Below, in pieces: positions 51,231 to 59,434 of a stretch of 64,000 nucleotides of DNA. Made by a program: the position numbers and the translations under genes. Under the pieces are notes generated by a model that was not told the DNA's origin, did not search any database, and saw nothing but the letters and a program-made list of their open reading frames with translations. The DNA is from Microbacterium kunmingense. GTDB taxonomy: Bacteria; Actinomycetota; Actinomycetes; Actinomycetales; Microbacteriaceae. How positions within the stretch are numbered: the first letter of the stretch is position 1; every line of letters starts with the position of its first letter. Where the stretch lies: NCBI RefSeq assembly GCF_023155745.1, contig NZ_JAKNUS010000009.1, positions 86,288 to 150,287 on the forward strand, in the 5' to 3' direction.

Positions 51231-51284
51231 AGTGAAGCGCCCCGGGTGTGATGGAGGCTCTCAAACCTGTGAAGGATGAGAGTC

Positions 51285-51605
51285 ATGGCAGCACCACGGA
51301 AGTACAGCGAGGAATTGAAGGAGCGGGCGACGCGGCTCGCGTTGGACGCCCGGCGTGACCCGGCGAGCAGGGTCGGAGCGATCAAGCGGATCGCTGACCA
51401 GCTCGGAATCCACCCCGAGGCGTTGCGCACGTGGGTGCGGCAGGCTGAGGTCAACGCCGGCGAGGCGCCAGGTGTCACGACGGCGGACTCGGAGCGGATC
51501 GCTCAGCTCGAGCGGGAGAATCGCGAGCTGCGGCGGGCGAACGAGATTCTGAAGACCGCGTCTGCGTTTTTCGCGGCGGCGGAGCTCGACCGCAAGCTGA
51601 AGTAA
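51285..51605 (+). CDS. IS3-family transposase OrfA
   Basis: The 106-residue protein has the helix-turn-helix of IS3 OrfA (PRKYSEELKERATRLALDARR, IADQLGIHPEALRTWVRQAE) and a C-terminal leucine-zipper-like coil (ERIAQLERENRELRRANEILKTASAFF) for dimerisation. ATG at 51285 follows GAAGGA. The stop is five bases before the orfB GTG, and a -1 frameshift near the TTTTT run at about 51568 could give OrfAB, as in other IS3 elements. Confidence 0.92.
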   Translation: MAAPRKYSEELKERATRLALDARRDPASRVGAIKRIADQLGIHPEALRTWVRQAEVNAGEAPGVTTADSERIAQLERENRELRRANEILKTASAFFAAAELDRKLK

Positions 51606-51610
51606 TCCCG

Positions 51611-52585
51611 GTGCCCACCGCGGTGCTCGTTGAATACATCGATGAGCACCGCGACCGGTTCGGGGTCGAGCCGATCTGCCAGGTTCTCCGCGGGAGCGGA
51701 CTGCAGATCGCCCCGAGCACCTACTACGCCGCGAAGGCGCGTCCGCTGTCGGCGAGGGCGGTCAGGGACGCAGAGCTGGTCACGGATATCCGCATCGCGC
51801 ACAAGGTGAACCTCGGTGTCTACGGGGCGCGGAAGATCCACGCGGAACTGAATCGGCAGGGTGTCCCGGTCGCGCGCTGCACCGTCGAACGGCTGATGCG
51901 ACAGCACGGCATTCGAGGCATTCGCCGCGACAAGACCCGCCACACCACCGTCAGTGACGGCGCGGAAACCGAGCGCCCGGAAGATCTCGTCGAGCGCCGG
52001 TTCGAGGCCACCGCGCCGAACCAGCTCTGGGTCGCGGACCTGACTTACATCCGCACCCATGCCGGCTGGGTCTACGCGGCGTTCGTGATCGACGTGTTCA
52101 AGCGCCGCGTGGTCGGTTGGCAGACCTCGACGAACATGCGCACCGACCTCGCTCTGGACGCCCTCGACATGGGCCTCTGGCAGCGGCAACGCACCGGACA
52201 AGACGTCACCGGACTGATCCACCACAGCGACCGAGGAGTCCAGTATCGAGCGATTCGCTACACCGAACGCCTCGCCGAAGCCGACGCCGTCGCCTCCGTC
52301 GGAAGCAAGGGCGACAGCTACGACAACGCCCTCGCCGAGGCATTCAACTCACTCTTCAAAGCCGAGTGCATCCGCAACCCCGCCATGCGCCCGAAGGGCG
52401 GCTGGGCATCGATCAGAGACGTCGAGATCGCCGTCGCCGAATACATCGACTGGTTCAACCACCGACGCCTCCACGGCGAGATCGGCATGATCCCGCCCGC
52501 CGAAGCCGAAGCCGTCTACTGGGCATCCCAGCCGCCGGTCGAATACGCTCGAGAACACGTCCCCTCCTGGGCCGGAACCAACTAA
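51611..52585 (+). CDS. IS3-family transposase OrfB (DDE recombinase)
   Basis: The 324-residue product has the HTH_21 region (YGARKIHAELNRQGVPVARCTVERLMRQHGIRG) and the rve-type DDE catalytic core: first Asp in LWVADLTYI, second Asp in LIHHSDRGVQY, and Glu in YDNALAEAFNSLFKAE. The WFNHRRLHGEIGMIPPAEAE end is typical. It appears intact, so the element may be active. Confidence 0.93.
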   Translation: MPTAVLVEYIDEHRDRFGVEPICQVLRGSGLQIAPSTYYAAKARPLSARAVRDAELVTDIRIAHKVNLGVYGARKIHAELNRQGVPVARCTVERLMRQHGIRGIRRDKTRHTTVSDGAETERPEDLVERRFEATAPNQLWVADLTYIRTHAGWVYAAFVIDVFKRRVVGWQTSTNMRTDLALDALDMGLWQRQRTGQDVTGLIHHSDRGVQYRAIRYTERLAEADAVASVGSKGDSYDNALAEAFNSLFKAECIRNPAMRPKGGWASIRDVEIAVAEYIDWFNHRRLHGEIGMIPPAEAEAVYWASQPPVEYAREHVPSWAGTN

Positions 52586-52616
52586 CCGAGCCTCCACAAA
52601 ACCCGGGGCGCTTCAC

Positions 52617-52802
52617 TACCCGATCGCCGGCTGGTTGGGTGCAGCCAACTTGACCGCGGCCACCATCGCCCTGCTGACCGTCGCCGCTCTGGCAACGACT
52701 GCTACGCTCAGCTACACGGTGGTGCAGCGCCTGCGCACCAGCAGTGACGGCCCCACCCCCGTACCCGAAGCCGCCTCGACAGGCTCTGTCAGCGACCGTT
52801 AG
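52617..52802 (+). pseudogene. C-terminal fragment of a membrane protein beside the IS
   Basis: In frame from the IS edge, 61 codons read YPIAGWLGAANLTAATIALL, then VAALATTATLSYTVVQRLRTS and a hydrophilic tail ending at TAG 52802. Two hydrophobic helices followed by a basic end resemble the last helices of a transporter such as an MFS permease, but this is a guess. The start has been lost to the IS insertion or the linked deletion. Confidence 0.5.
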
Positions 52803-52914
52803 GAAACACCCACAACCTGCGTGGACCGCCAAAGATCATGCCGGGCGTTATCAGGCACCGGGAGAGTTCGCCCGCTACGGACCCAGAAAATTGGACCGCT
52901 CCTTCGGACGATGA

Positions 52915-54495
52915 TCACCCACGCATCCGCGCGCGATGGTGGAGTCCAACCACCGTGAGAGCGGCGCCGGCTGCGAAGACGAGAGGGCCGGTAAGCCAGG
53001 GGCCAATGAACGTCGCGGGGGTGAGCCCGGTGCGCAGAGGGACAGTTGTGACCCCGGCCGCGGCTGTGTCAACGCCGACGCTGTCGAGGGTTGCGCCATC
53101 TGGGGCGATCACTTGACTGGTGCCCACCGTGGAAACGTTGATGACCGCACGGCCGGTTTCTATCGCCCGCATTCGGGCGAAGGCAAGCTGTTGCAGGTTT
53201 TCGTCCGTGCCGCGGAAGTCGGCGTTGTTGGTTTGAAACACATACAGCTGCGCCCCTGCGCGGGCACCATCCCAGATGACGGTGTCGTAAATGACATCGA
53301 AACAGATCGCTAACCCCACCCCGACCCCGCCGACCTGCACCAGCGGCGGGTTCGTGCCGGGGGTGTATTCGCGTTGGATCAGACCCACCAAACCTGGCGC
53401 CAGCAATTCGTAGAACCACCGGTCGGGCACATACTCTCCGAACGGCACCGGATTAGCTTTGTCATGGACCTGCCGATCATCGGGATTGGTCGTCCAGAGC
53501 AGCGAGGTGTTGAAAATACCCTCGCCGCGATGCGTTGCCGCGTTCATCAGTAACGGCGCACCCGCGGCCTGCACGACCCGGTCCAGCGCGGCAGCAGCGA
53601 CAGGATCACGCAGCGGGTCTGCGTCGACGCCACCCTCCGGCCAGGCCAAGAGATCCATCGGCTGTCCGTACAACGGCGCCGTGGCTGCGAGCTGCGCAGC
53701 CAGGACGTCACCGGGCGCCTTGTCGTCGAAATACCCAGCCGGGCCGTTCCCCTGCACCCAACCGACCCGGAAATCCCCAGCCGCAGTGGTGGGAAATTGC
53801 GGCATCACAACCAGAAGTACTGTCACGCCCGCGGCGGGCAGCAGGCCGCGAGCGAAACGAAACCCGCCGGCGCGGATCCACTGCACTACCGCTGCGCACA
53901 CGGTCACGATCAGAAAGGACAGCCCACTGACACCTGCCCACGATGCGACCTCCGCGATCGGGCCGTCGACCTGTGTCATTCCCAGTCGCGCCCACGGAAA
54001 CCCCGAGTACGGCCACACCCCCATCACTACCTCGCGCGCCGTCCATAGCGCGGCAACCAAGATCGGCACCGCGACCAGCTGCGCGAGGCCACGCGAGCCG
54101 TAATGAGACGACCACCGGTAGGCGAGAGTGATCGGCACCGCTCCCACTCCGAACAGAATTGCTTCCACTCCTGCGAGAGCAAGCCATGGCACAGGCCCGA
54201 GGAACTGGCCCACCCACACCAGATGTGTCAAGTAGAACACCGCACCGAAGACAACGCCAACGAGGAGTGCGCCCCCCACACTGCGGCCGATGAAAATCAT
54301 CACGCCAACGGTGACACTGACGAAAGTGAGCGGCCACCATCCCAAGGGCGCCGACGCGAAGGTGAGAAGGAGTGCTGCCACAGCTGACAATGGCACGGCC
54401 GCCCCCAGCGGAATCGACCAGGTCGGCGCTGGTCGCACTGCTTCCTTCCTTTTCGTTGGGGCTGCGACAGGGCGCAAGGGGATGGTCGGAGACAT
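52915..54495 (-). CDS. lnt: Apolipoprotein N-acyltransferase
   Basis: The 526-residue protein has about seven helices in its first 230 residues, a nitrilase-fold periplasmic domain, and a last C-terminal helix. The catalytic triad is present: Glu287 (AWPEGG), Lys346 (HDKANPVPFGEYVPD) and Cys398 (LAICFDVIYD). Lnt adds the third acyl chain to lipoproteins, and actinobacteria usually carry it. This copy lies in a mobile region with two lipoprotein genes nearby (57757 and 56861) and is probably an accessory paralogue. ATG at 54495 follows AGAGAGG. Confidence 0.93.
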   Translation of the reverse strand: MSPTIPLRPVAAPTKRKEAVRPAPTWSIPLGAAVPLSAVAALLLTFASAPLGWWPLTFVSVTVGVMIFIGRSVGGALLVGVVFGAVFYLTHLVWVGQFLGPVPWLALAGVEAILFGVGAVPITLAYRWSSHYGSRGLAQLVAVPILVAALWTAREVVMGVWPYSGFPWARLGMTQVDGPIAEVASWAGVSGLSFLIVTVCAAVVQWIRAGGFRFARGLLPAAGVTVLLVVMPQFPTTAAGDFRVGWVQGNGPAGYFDDKAPGDVLAAQLAATAPLYGQPMDLLAWPEGGVDADPLRDPVAAAALDRVVQAAGAPLLMNAATHRGEGIFNTSLLWTTNPDDRQVHDKANPVPFGEYVPDRWFYELLAPGLVGLIQREYTPGTNPPLVQVGGVGVGLAICFDVIYDTVIWDGARAGAQLYVFQTNNADFRGTDENLQQLAFARMRAIETGRAVINVSTVGTSQVIAPDGATLDSVGVDTAAAGVTTVPLRTGLTPATFIGPWLTGPLVFAAGAALTVVGLHHRARMRG

Positions 54496-54511
54496 GGCTT
54501 GATGACCTCTC

Positions 54512-54853
54512 TTATAAGGCGGTGTCAGGGAGTTGTTGCGCGCTTCGAGGCGCCGTCGGCGCGACGGGCGGTGTCGACATGGAACCAGCGAGCAGGTCAG
54601 CGATACTCAGAGAGTCCGTGATTTCATCGACCCTTGAATGCCGACGCCGACCACCCGGTAGCCGGGCTTCACCGCCACACCCAGCTGCGTTTCGCTTTTC
54701 GGCAGAGTCGATCACCACAAAGCCCTCGCGAGGTCCGAAGCCTGTCATCGCCGGCGCAGCCGCGACAGCGAGCTTCGCCGGGCCGGCATCGGAAATCACA
54801 GGATGCCGGTGGGGTAGCCTTGCCTGCCTCACCGGCTTCTCCTCATCGCGCAC
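54512..54853 (-). CDS. Hypothetical protein (113 aa), doubtful
   Basis: The frame runs from GTG at 54853 to TAA at 54512, just upstream of lnt on the same strand, and overlaps the preceding small membrane-protein gene by 25 bases. The product has MTGFGPREGFVVIDSAEKRN and a Ser/Leu segment DEITDSLSIADLLAGS, but the remainder is Arg/Pro/Gly-rich and no family is recognised. No clear ribosome site is seen. It may be a decayed gene. Confidence 0.3.
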   Translation of the reverse strand: MRDEEKPVRQARLPHRHPVISDAGPAKLAVAAAPAMTGFGPREGFVVIDSAEKRNAAGCGGEARLPGGRRRHSRVDEITDSLSIADLLAGSMSTPPVAPTAPRSAQQLPDTAL

Positions 54854-55203
54854 TCAAGACCAGTCCTTTCCTTCGGCTGGGCCTCCTCGCCGTCAAGGAG
54901 GAGTGAGGTCTTGTCCCTGTCAGCGGAAGGGCGGCTCTGTGCGCAGTTCAGTTCCTTCGGCGCAGTCGGCGTGACTTTTCCTCGACCCGACACCGCTGCC
55001 GCGGGGGCCACCGACGCAATCGCGGCAATCCTCACTTCGGACTCGTCGAGAGCATGCGAATCTTCGGGACACCCGTGCGGTCTGCCACTCTCAGCGCCGG
55101 ACCCGGACTCGCTCTTCTCGACTCGGGCAAAGATCAACGCAGCAAGCAACAGCATCATCACGACAGCGGCGGTGACGAGAGCCGCCTTCACAGAGAACTT
55201 CAT
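54829..55203 (-). CDS. Single-helix membrane-anchored hypothetical protein (124 aa)
   Basis: ATG at 55203 follows GGAG at seven bases. The product begins MKFSVKAALVTAAVVMMLLL, a signal-anchor helix, then a hydrophilic external domain with ESGRPHGCPEDSHALDESEVR and KELNCAQSRPSADRD. The two Cys and two His suggest possible metal or redox chemistry, but no family is recognised. It lies upstream of lnt on the same strand. Confidence 0.5.
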   Translation of the reverse strand: MKFSVKAALVTAAVVMMLLLAALIFARVEKSESGSGAESGRPHGCPEDSHALDESEVRIAAIASVAPAAAVSGRGKVTPTAPKELNCAQSRPSADRDKTSLLLDGEEAQPKERTGLECAMRRSR

Positions 55204-55811
55204 CGGGTACTCCAACTCAGAACGTGGCACAGGTCAAGATCAGGCCCGCCCTGGGTCAGGTTCGGCACAACCGGGTGCGCACACGCTGATGAGGGAAGAA
55301 GAGGAATCATGCGCGGCACAGAGCCGAGCGCGCGGCGTCTGACATCTCGACAGTTGTCGCGCGACTGTCATGAATGAGAGTGCGCACAGCACGCCGAAAA
55401 CGCAGGACGCTGCGTTTCCGCGGTGCGTTGAGCTTGACATCAACGTGATGACGCTCGGGATGCCACCTGGAGAGTGACCGTGCGGTGCCTCAAGCTGCCA
55501 TTCCGGGCGCTGTGATGCTCCTCCTGGCTCCGTCACGGCAACGACGGTAGAAGGCTGCCCGTCACGTTCTGGATGAGAGGCAGCCGTGAAGCCCGGCATC
55601 ACAACTCGCCACGTCCAGGTTTGCCAGACCCGTTCCGTCACGTTGGCGACCCTCGGGTGCCCCAACAGCGCGGTACCCAATGCGCGGTCCCGGGCACACG
55701 GGTCCCCTCTCGCGTCAGCGGACGGTCGCGAGCGCATCGACAGGTTGATCTTTGTCGACGTCGCAGCGACCGGTGTCGCTGCATTCGTACTCACCAACCT
55801 CACAGCCCTCG
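55204..55811. other. 608-base stretch without a supported gene
   Basis: Both strands have open frames here, but they are Ser/Arg/Pro-rich, lack ribosome sites and match no family I know. The stretch could hold decayed genes or regulatory DNA between the M23 peptidase and the lnt group. Confidence 0.5.
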
Positions 55812-56840
55812 TCAGCAGGTGGCGTATCTTTCCAGCCACGGCAAAGGATCGGTCGCGGTAGCGCCCTGCAAAAGCACTTCAAAATGCAGGTGGGCACCAA
55901 AGGAGCGGCCGGTGTCGCCGGTGCGGCCGATGTACTGGCCCACGCGTACGACGTCGCCAACTTCGACTTGCCGGGAGTCGTACTCCATATGGGCGTAGCG
56001 ACTGGAGACGCGTTGCCCCTCGATGACGTGATCAATGACGATCGTCACACCGAACGCGCCGCCGCTGTCCGTCGAGGTCCGGACAACCCCGTCAGCGATG
56101 GTTTGGATCTGCGCCCCCGCGCCTGGAACGAAGTCGGTGCCCTCATGCATACGGCCGTTGCGCATACCAAAGCCGTACGTGATCGGCACGCCCACCGCAT
56201 ACGGCCACTGGACCGCGCATGAAGCGTCATTGGTGAACACGGCAGTGGAGAAATTGGTGATTCCTACCGTCCCCGCAAGATCAACGAGAGTCTCCGTGAC
56301 GTAGTTGTCGCGCTGCAGCCCACCGATGCTCTCGACCTGATCGGAAACGGTGTAACCCTGCGTATCACCACCGGGACTGCTCGCGGGCGAGGAAGTGTCG
56401 GTGGTGTCATGAATGTGCGGAAGCGCTTCGGCGTCGACGGTCATGCCGATGGTCATGACTCCGACCAGCCCCAGGATGCGGGCGGTGAAAAAGATTCCAC
56501 GCAGCCTTCTGCCGCTGCGGGGTGGTGCTGTCCGATCCTTATCCGGCGGAGCCGGTGGGTGGGTCAGGTGCGGCGCAACCGGAGCGGGCTCAGCGGGATC
56601 GCCGCGGGTCACGTCGAAGGAGAACAATCGTGCTGCCGCTTCGAACGGATCAGCGGGTGTCTCCGCCCGGCCATGATGAGCACGGATGTGGTCCCCCTCG
56701 GGCCGCTCCGAAGAGACGTGTGGTCGGAGACGAGCGCGGGCTTCGCGACGGGTCAGGACGGTGGTCGCGTTATCGGTCGCCGGGCGCGAGCTCGTTGTCC
56801 GTTTCCGCCGAGAGCCGAGATCGGGCGTCGAGTTGAGCAA
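55812..56840 (-). CDS. M23-family metallopeptidase with cytoplasmic N-terminal tail
   Basis: The 342-residue protein has an Arg-rich cytoplasmic tail containing LTRREARARLRPHVS and DPFEAAARLFSFDVT, a pattern frequent in Microbacterium M23 proteins. One transmembrane segment (IFFTARILGLVGVMTIGMTV) and a linker follow, then a LytM/M23 domain with zinc ligands in RMHEGTDFVPG and FGAHLHFEV. It cleaves peptidoglycan cross-bridges. A TTG at 56840 is the only start that includes the whole tail, but no ribosome site is seen, so the start is uncertain. Confidence 0.85.
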   Translation of the reverse strand: MLNSTPDLGSRRKRTTSSRPATDNATTVLTRREARARLRPHVSSERPEGDHIRAHHGRAETPADPFEAAARLFSFDVTRGDPAEPAPVAPHLTHPPAPPDKDRTAPPRSGRRLRGIFFTARILGLVGVMTIGMTVDAEALPHIHDTTDTSSPASSPGGDTQGYTVSDQVESIGGLQRDNYVTETLVDLAGTVGITNFSTAVFTNDASCAVQWPYAVGVPITYGFGMRNGRMHEGTDFVPGAGAQIQTIADGVVRTSTDSGGAFGVTIVIDHVIEGQRVSSRYAHMEYDSRQVEVGDVVRVGQYIGRTGDTGRSFGAHLHFEVLLQGATATDPLPWLERYATC

Positions 56841-56860
56841 GATTGAAATCTTTCGGGTGG

Positions 56861-57707
56861 CTAGGGACGAGGTATGGGCAGCAGGCTGAGTCCGCTGTCG
56901 TCGACGATGAGTACGAGGCCGTCGTCGGTGATGGTGATGGCTTGGGGTGGGCCGTGGACCGTGCCGATGTTTTGCCAGTCCGCACCGGTGGTGCTTGTCC
57001 AGATGGTCTCGTCGTTGTCGACGCCGATCAGCCGCTGGTGGTCTGGGGAGGCGGTGATGAGAACGAGGCGGGGTGCGTCTGGCAGCGGGGTGAAGGTGGC
57101 GCCCCTGTCGGTGCTTACTTGTGGGCCGTCCGGGGTGACTGCGATAACACGATCGGTGGCGTCGACGGCGAGCCCGAATGCAAGCAGTTCGCCGCCGGTC
57201 GGAGTCCAGGTGGCTCCGGCGTCCGTGCTGAACATCAGCACGTTGCTGCTGGCGTCCTGTCCGTACAGCGTGTCGTCCGGTCCGGCGGTGAGGGCGTGGA
57301 AGTCTTTCTCTCCGGTGAACGCGACCGGGTCCCAGGTTTCCCCGCCGTCCAGGCTGCGGATGATGCCGAGGTTCCCTTCCCCCAGTTCGGGCGGGGTGTT
57401 CCGGCCGGGGTGGCCCGAAGCGATGAGGTCGCCCCCGAGAACGGTCAGCCCCATGGCATCGAAGTCGTCCCCGCCGACGCGGGTGCCGATTTCTCCGGCC
57501 GCGGTTGCGGTGTAGATGCCTTCGTGGGTGCCGAGGAGGAATCCGTCGCCGTCGGGCGCGGGGACGATGGCGTGCACGTGTGGGGTTGTGGCGGGTGCGT
57601 GGTCAGCGCCGGTGGGGGGGCGCCGGGGCCGCGCAGCCGGTGAGGGTCAGGGTCAGGAGCGCGACGAGTCCGGTCGCGCGGGAGCACGCGCATACGCACC
57701 CTTTCAC
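56861..57707 (-). pseudogene. BNR-repeat lipoprotein (F510_1955-type glycosylhydrolase-like), frameshifted
   Basis: A lipoprotein signal (TGLVALLTLTLTGCAAPAPP, GTG start at 57707) and a beta-propeller body (VHAIVPAPDGDGFLLGTHEGIY onward, with sialidase-type SLDGGETWDPV, STDAGATWTPTGG and STDRGATFTPLPD repeats) are in different frames. Removing one base from the C-run read on the minus strand (seven G on the plus strand near 57619-57625) joins them perfectly as PAPPTGADHAPATTPHVHAI. The body alone is 238 residues. The protein type is often found beside DUF305 and copper genes. Either this is a sequencing or assembly slip, or the gene is broken or phase-variable. Confidence 0.8.
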
Positions 57708-57756
57708 GGTCAGGGGGGAGGATGCCCCCGGGCGGGGCGTCCTCCCCCGGGGTACG

Positions 57757-58374
57757 TCAGAGCTGTGTGAGCAGCTCCTGCATGGTGGTGATCTCGGCAG
57801 TCTGGGTGTCGATGATCGTTTGCGCCATCTCGACCGCATCGGGGTTCTGGCCGTCAGCTACCTGATCTTGAGCCATCTCAATCGCGCCTTCGTGGTGCAC
57901 GATCATCTGCTCAAGGAACAGCCGTGACGCCTCGACGCCGGTGGCGGCTTCCAACGCTGCCATGTCGTCTTCGCTCATCATACCGCCGCCATGGTCCATC
58001 CCCGCCATGCTGTCCATGTTGGGCATGTCCGCCCCCCACGCGTCTAGCCACGCTTCCAGCTGTTCGATCTCGGGCTGCTGAGCGGCCTTGATATCCTCGG
58101 CCAGGGCGAGCACACCGTCATCGATGCCGTCCTTGGCCAGGATCATGTCAGACATTTCCACAGCCTGCTGGTGGTGCGGGATCATCATCTGCGCGAACAT
58201 GACGTCCGCGTCGTTGAAGTCCGCGCCAGGTTCGGAGGAGGACGAGTCGTTACCGTGATCCATGCCCGGCATGGACTCTGAGCCGGACCCGGCGGTGTCA
58301 GCGCAGCCGGCGAGGGCAAGTAGTGCGGTAAGGGTGAGGGCGGCGAGTGCCGCGGGACGGTTCTTCATCTTCAT
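57757..58374 (-). CDS. DUF305-domain lipoprotein
   Basis: The 205-residue precursor has a lipobox with Cys24 (LLALAGC). A Met/Asp/His-rich linker (SMPGMDHGNDS) follows, then a four-helix DUF305 domain with the paired motifs HHQQA (67-71) and HHEGA (160-164). A second Met/His cluster (NMDSMAGMDHGGGMM) lies between them. The His and Met richness fits copper or silver binding outside the membrane; DUF305 proteins commonly sit in copper-resistance loci. ATG at 58374 follows GGAG. Confidence 0.9.
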   Translation of the reverse strand: MKMKNRPAALAALTLTALLALAGCADTAGSGSESMPGMDHGNDSSSSEPGADFNDADVMFAQMMIPHHQQAVEMSDMILAKDGIDDGVLALAEDIKAAQQPEIEQLEAWLDAWGADMPNMDSMAGMDHGGGMMSEDDMAALEAATGVEASRLFLEQMIVHHEGAIEMAQDQVADGQNPDAVEMAQTIIDTQTAEITTMQELLTQL

Positions 58375-58469
58375 CAGGGTTCTCCAATAAGCGGTACGTC
58401 GATGGGACCCGGTCGGGTGACCGGGCAGCGGTAACGAAGCCGGGCACGATGTGCCGGCTCGGGCCCGCA

Positions 58470-58937
58470 TCACGTACGGCTGATGCAGAGAGCGGTGAGA
58501 GAAGGCGGCCGCGTTCGTGGCCGATGGGAAGAACGGGGGCTGAGTAGCCTGGGTCGCGGCAGAACCGACAACCACCGCAATTGGCCGCCCAAACGCGCCA
58601 CAAGCAGCACGGTTGCAAGCAGAGCGAGCACGCACGCCATCGTGAGCACGTCGGAGTGCCCACCCGCTCCGCAGTCCGCGCATGGTTCGTCTGCCGCGAC
58701 GAGACCAGCGTGATGGTCCTTCACAACGCCAGTGTTGGCCGCGGAGGATTCAGCGCCAGTACTGGCTGCGGAAGAGACGGCGGCGGAGTTGCCGGCGTCG
58801 GAGCCGGTGTGAGAGTTGAAGGAGTGCATGGCGAGCAGGCCGACGATGACGGCGGCGGTGACCGCGATGACCAGCAGCACGCTGCGCGCCATCAACCGGC
58901 CGGCACGCAGCCTGTCCGTTAGCGCAATCATCGACAT
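58470..58937 (-). CDS. DUF6153-like small membrane protein
   Basis: From ATG at 58937 (after GAGAGGGGTGAG) the 155-residue protein begins MSMIALTDRLRAGRLMARSV. It has a first helix ending GLLAMHSFNSHTG, a Ser/Ala linker, and a CADCGAGGHSDVLTMACVLALLATVLLVARL second helix. The MHS/H and Cys-His pattern (KDHHAGL, CADCGAGGH) resembles the DUF6153 family of actinobacteria, which is linked to copper loci. It is the first gene of the leftward copper unit that continues with DUF305 and the BNR lipoprotein. It is divergent from the CopZ/CopA unit. Confidence 0.7.
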   Translation of the reverse strand: MSMIALTDRLRAGRLMARSVLLVIAVTAAVIVGLLAMHSFNSHTGSDAGNSAAVSSAASTGAESSAANTGVVKDHHAGLVAADEPCADCGAGGHSDVLTMACVLALLATVLLVARLGGQLRWLSVLPRPRLLSPRSSHRPRTRPPSLTALCISRT

Positions 58938-59146
58938 CTCACCCCTCTCCTCTCCACGGTACGTCACACCCATCAACGATCGATAACGGGGGCCCCGGCA
59001 GCGGTCATCGTGATCCGCAGCTGATCGATGCCAGATACGGACGCCTGGGAAACCTATGCGAACGCCGATGCTGTTACAGGTGTCCGAGCCTGTGTCCCCT
59101 TCTCTGGTCCGCTTTGTGTCTTTGCAAACTATTCTTACCGATGGAA

Positions 59147-59163
59147 ATACCCAAGGGGGGTAT
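59147..59163. promoter_or_regulatory. CsoR-type copper operator
   Basis: ATACCC-AAGGG-GGGTAT at 59147-59163 is a perfect six-base inverted repeat with a five-base spacer. It matches the TACCC/GGGTA dyad bound by the copper sensor CsoR in actinobacteria. It lies in the 287-base gap between the two divergent copper units, 62 bases from the CopZ start, so one site could repress both until Cu(I) binds CsoR. No csoR gene is in the window. Confidence 0.8.
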
Positions 59164-59224
59164 GGGTGTTACGGTTGGTCGAACTCCCAGCTCGGGGGGA
59201 TCACTGAGATGAGAGGGATCTGAG

Positions 59225-59434
59225 ATGGCCACCAGCGAGTTTCAGGTCACCGGGATGACGTGCGGACATTGCGAGATATCCGTCCGAGAAAAGGTCTCCG
59301 AGATTCCCGGCGTTGACGAGATCCAGGTGAGCGCACAGACCGGCATCCTCGGCGTCTCCTCCCCTGCCCCGCTCGATGACGCCGCCGTACTGGCCGCGGT
59401 CGAGGAGGCCGGCTACGCGGCGGTGCGCGCCTGA
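59225..59434 (+). CDS. copZ: Heavy-metal-associated copper chaperone (CopZ-like)
   Basis: The 69-residue protein is a single HMA domain with the Cu(I) site GMTCGHC (Cys13, Cys16), the ISVREKVSEIPGV helix and the VEEAGYAAV end. CopZ hands Cu(I) to the P1B ATPase encoded downstream. The gene is first after the CsoR-type operator, and its stop overlaps the next ATG by one base (TGATG). Confidence 0.93.
   Translation: MATSEFQVTGMTCGHCEISVREKVSEIPGVDEIQVSAQTGILGVSSPAPLDDAAVLAAVEEAGYAAVRA

Larger units (their letters stand above)
51231..52617 (+). mobile_element. IS3-family insertion sequence (complete, 1387 bp)
   Basis: Terminal inverted repeats are clear. AGTGAAGCGCCCCGGGT at 51231-51247 pairs exactly with the end at 52601-52617, and the match continues inward through GGAGGCTC with three mismatches. 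Between them lie orfA and orfB in the standard -1 relative frame. No direct target repeat flanks the element (CGG on the left, ACC on the right). The left flank is an integrase remnant and the right flank an unrelated membrane-protein remnant, which points to a deletion or recombination next to the IS after insertion. Confidence 0.92.

Noticed and set aside
52455..52832. Minus-strand frame over the IS right end
   Set aside because: Shadow of OrfB and the membrane-protein remnant; Gly/Arg-rich.
55240..55839. 199-codon minus frame between the M23 gene and the small membrane protein gene
   Set aside because: Ser/Arg-rich, no ribosome site, overlaps the M23 C-terminus and shows no domain; left as an unassigned stretch.
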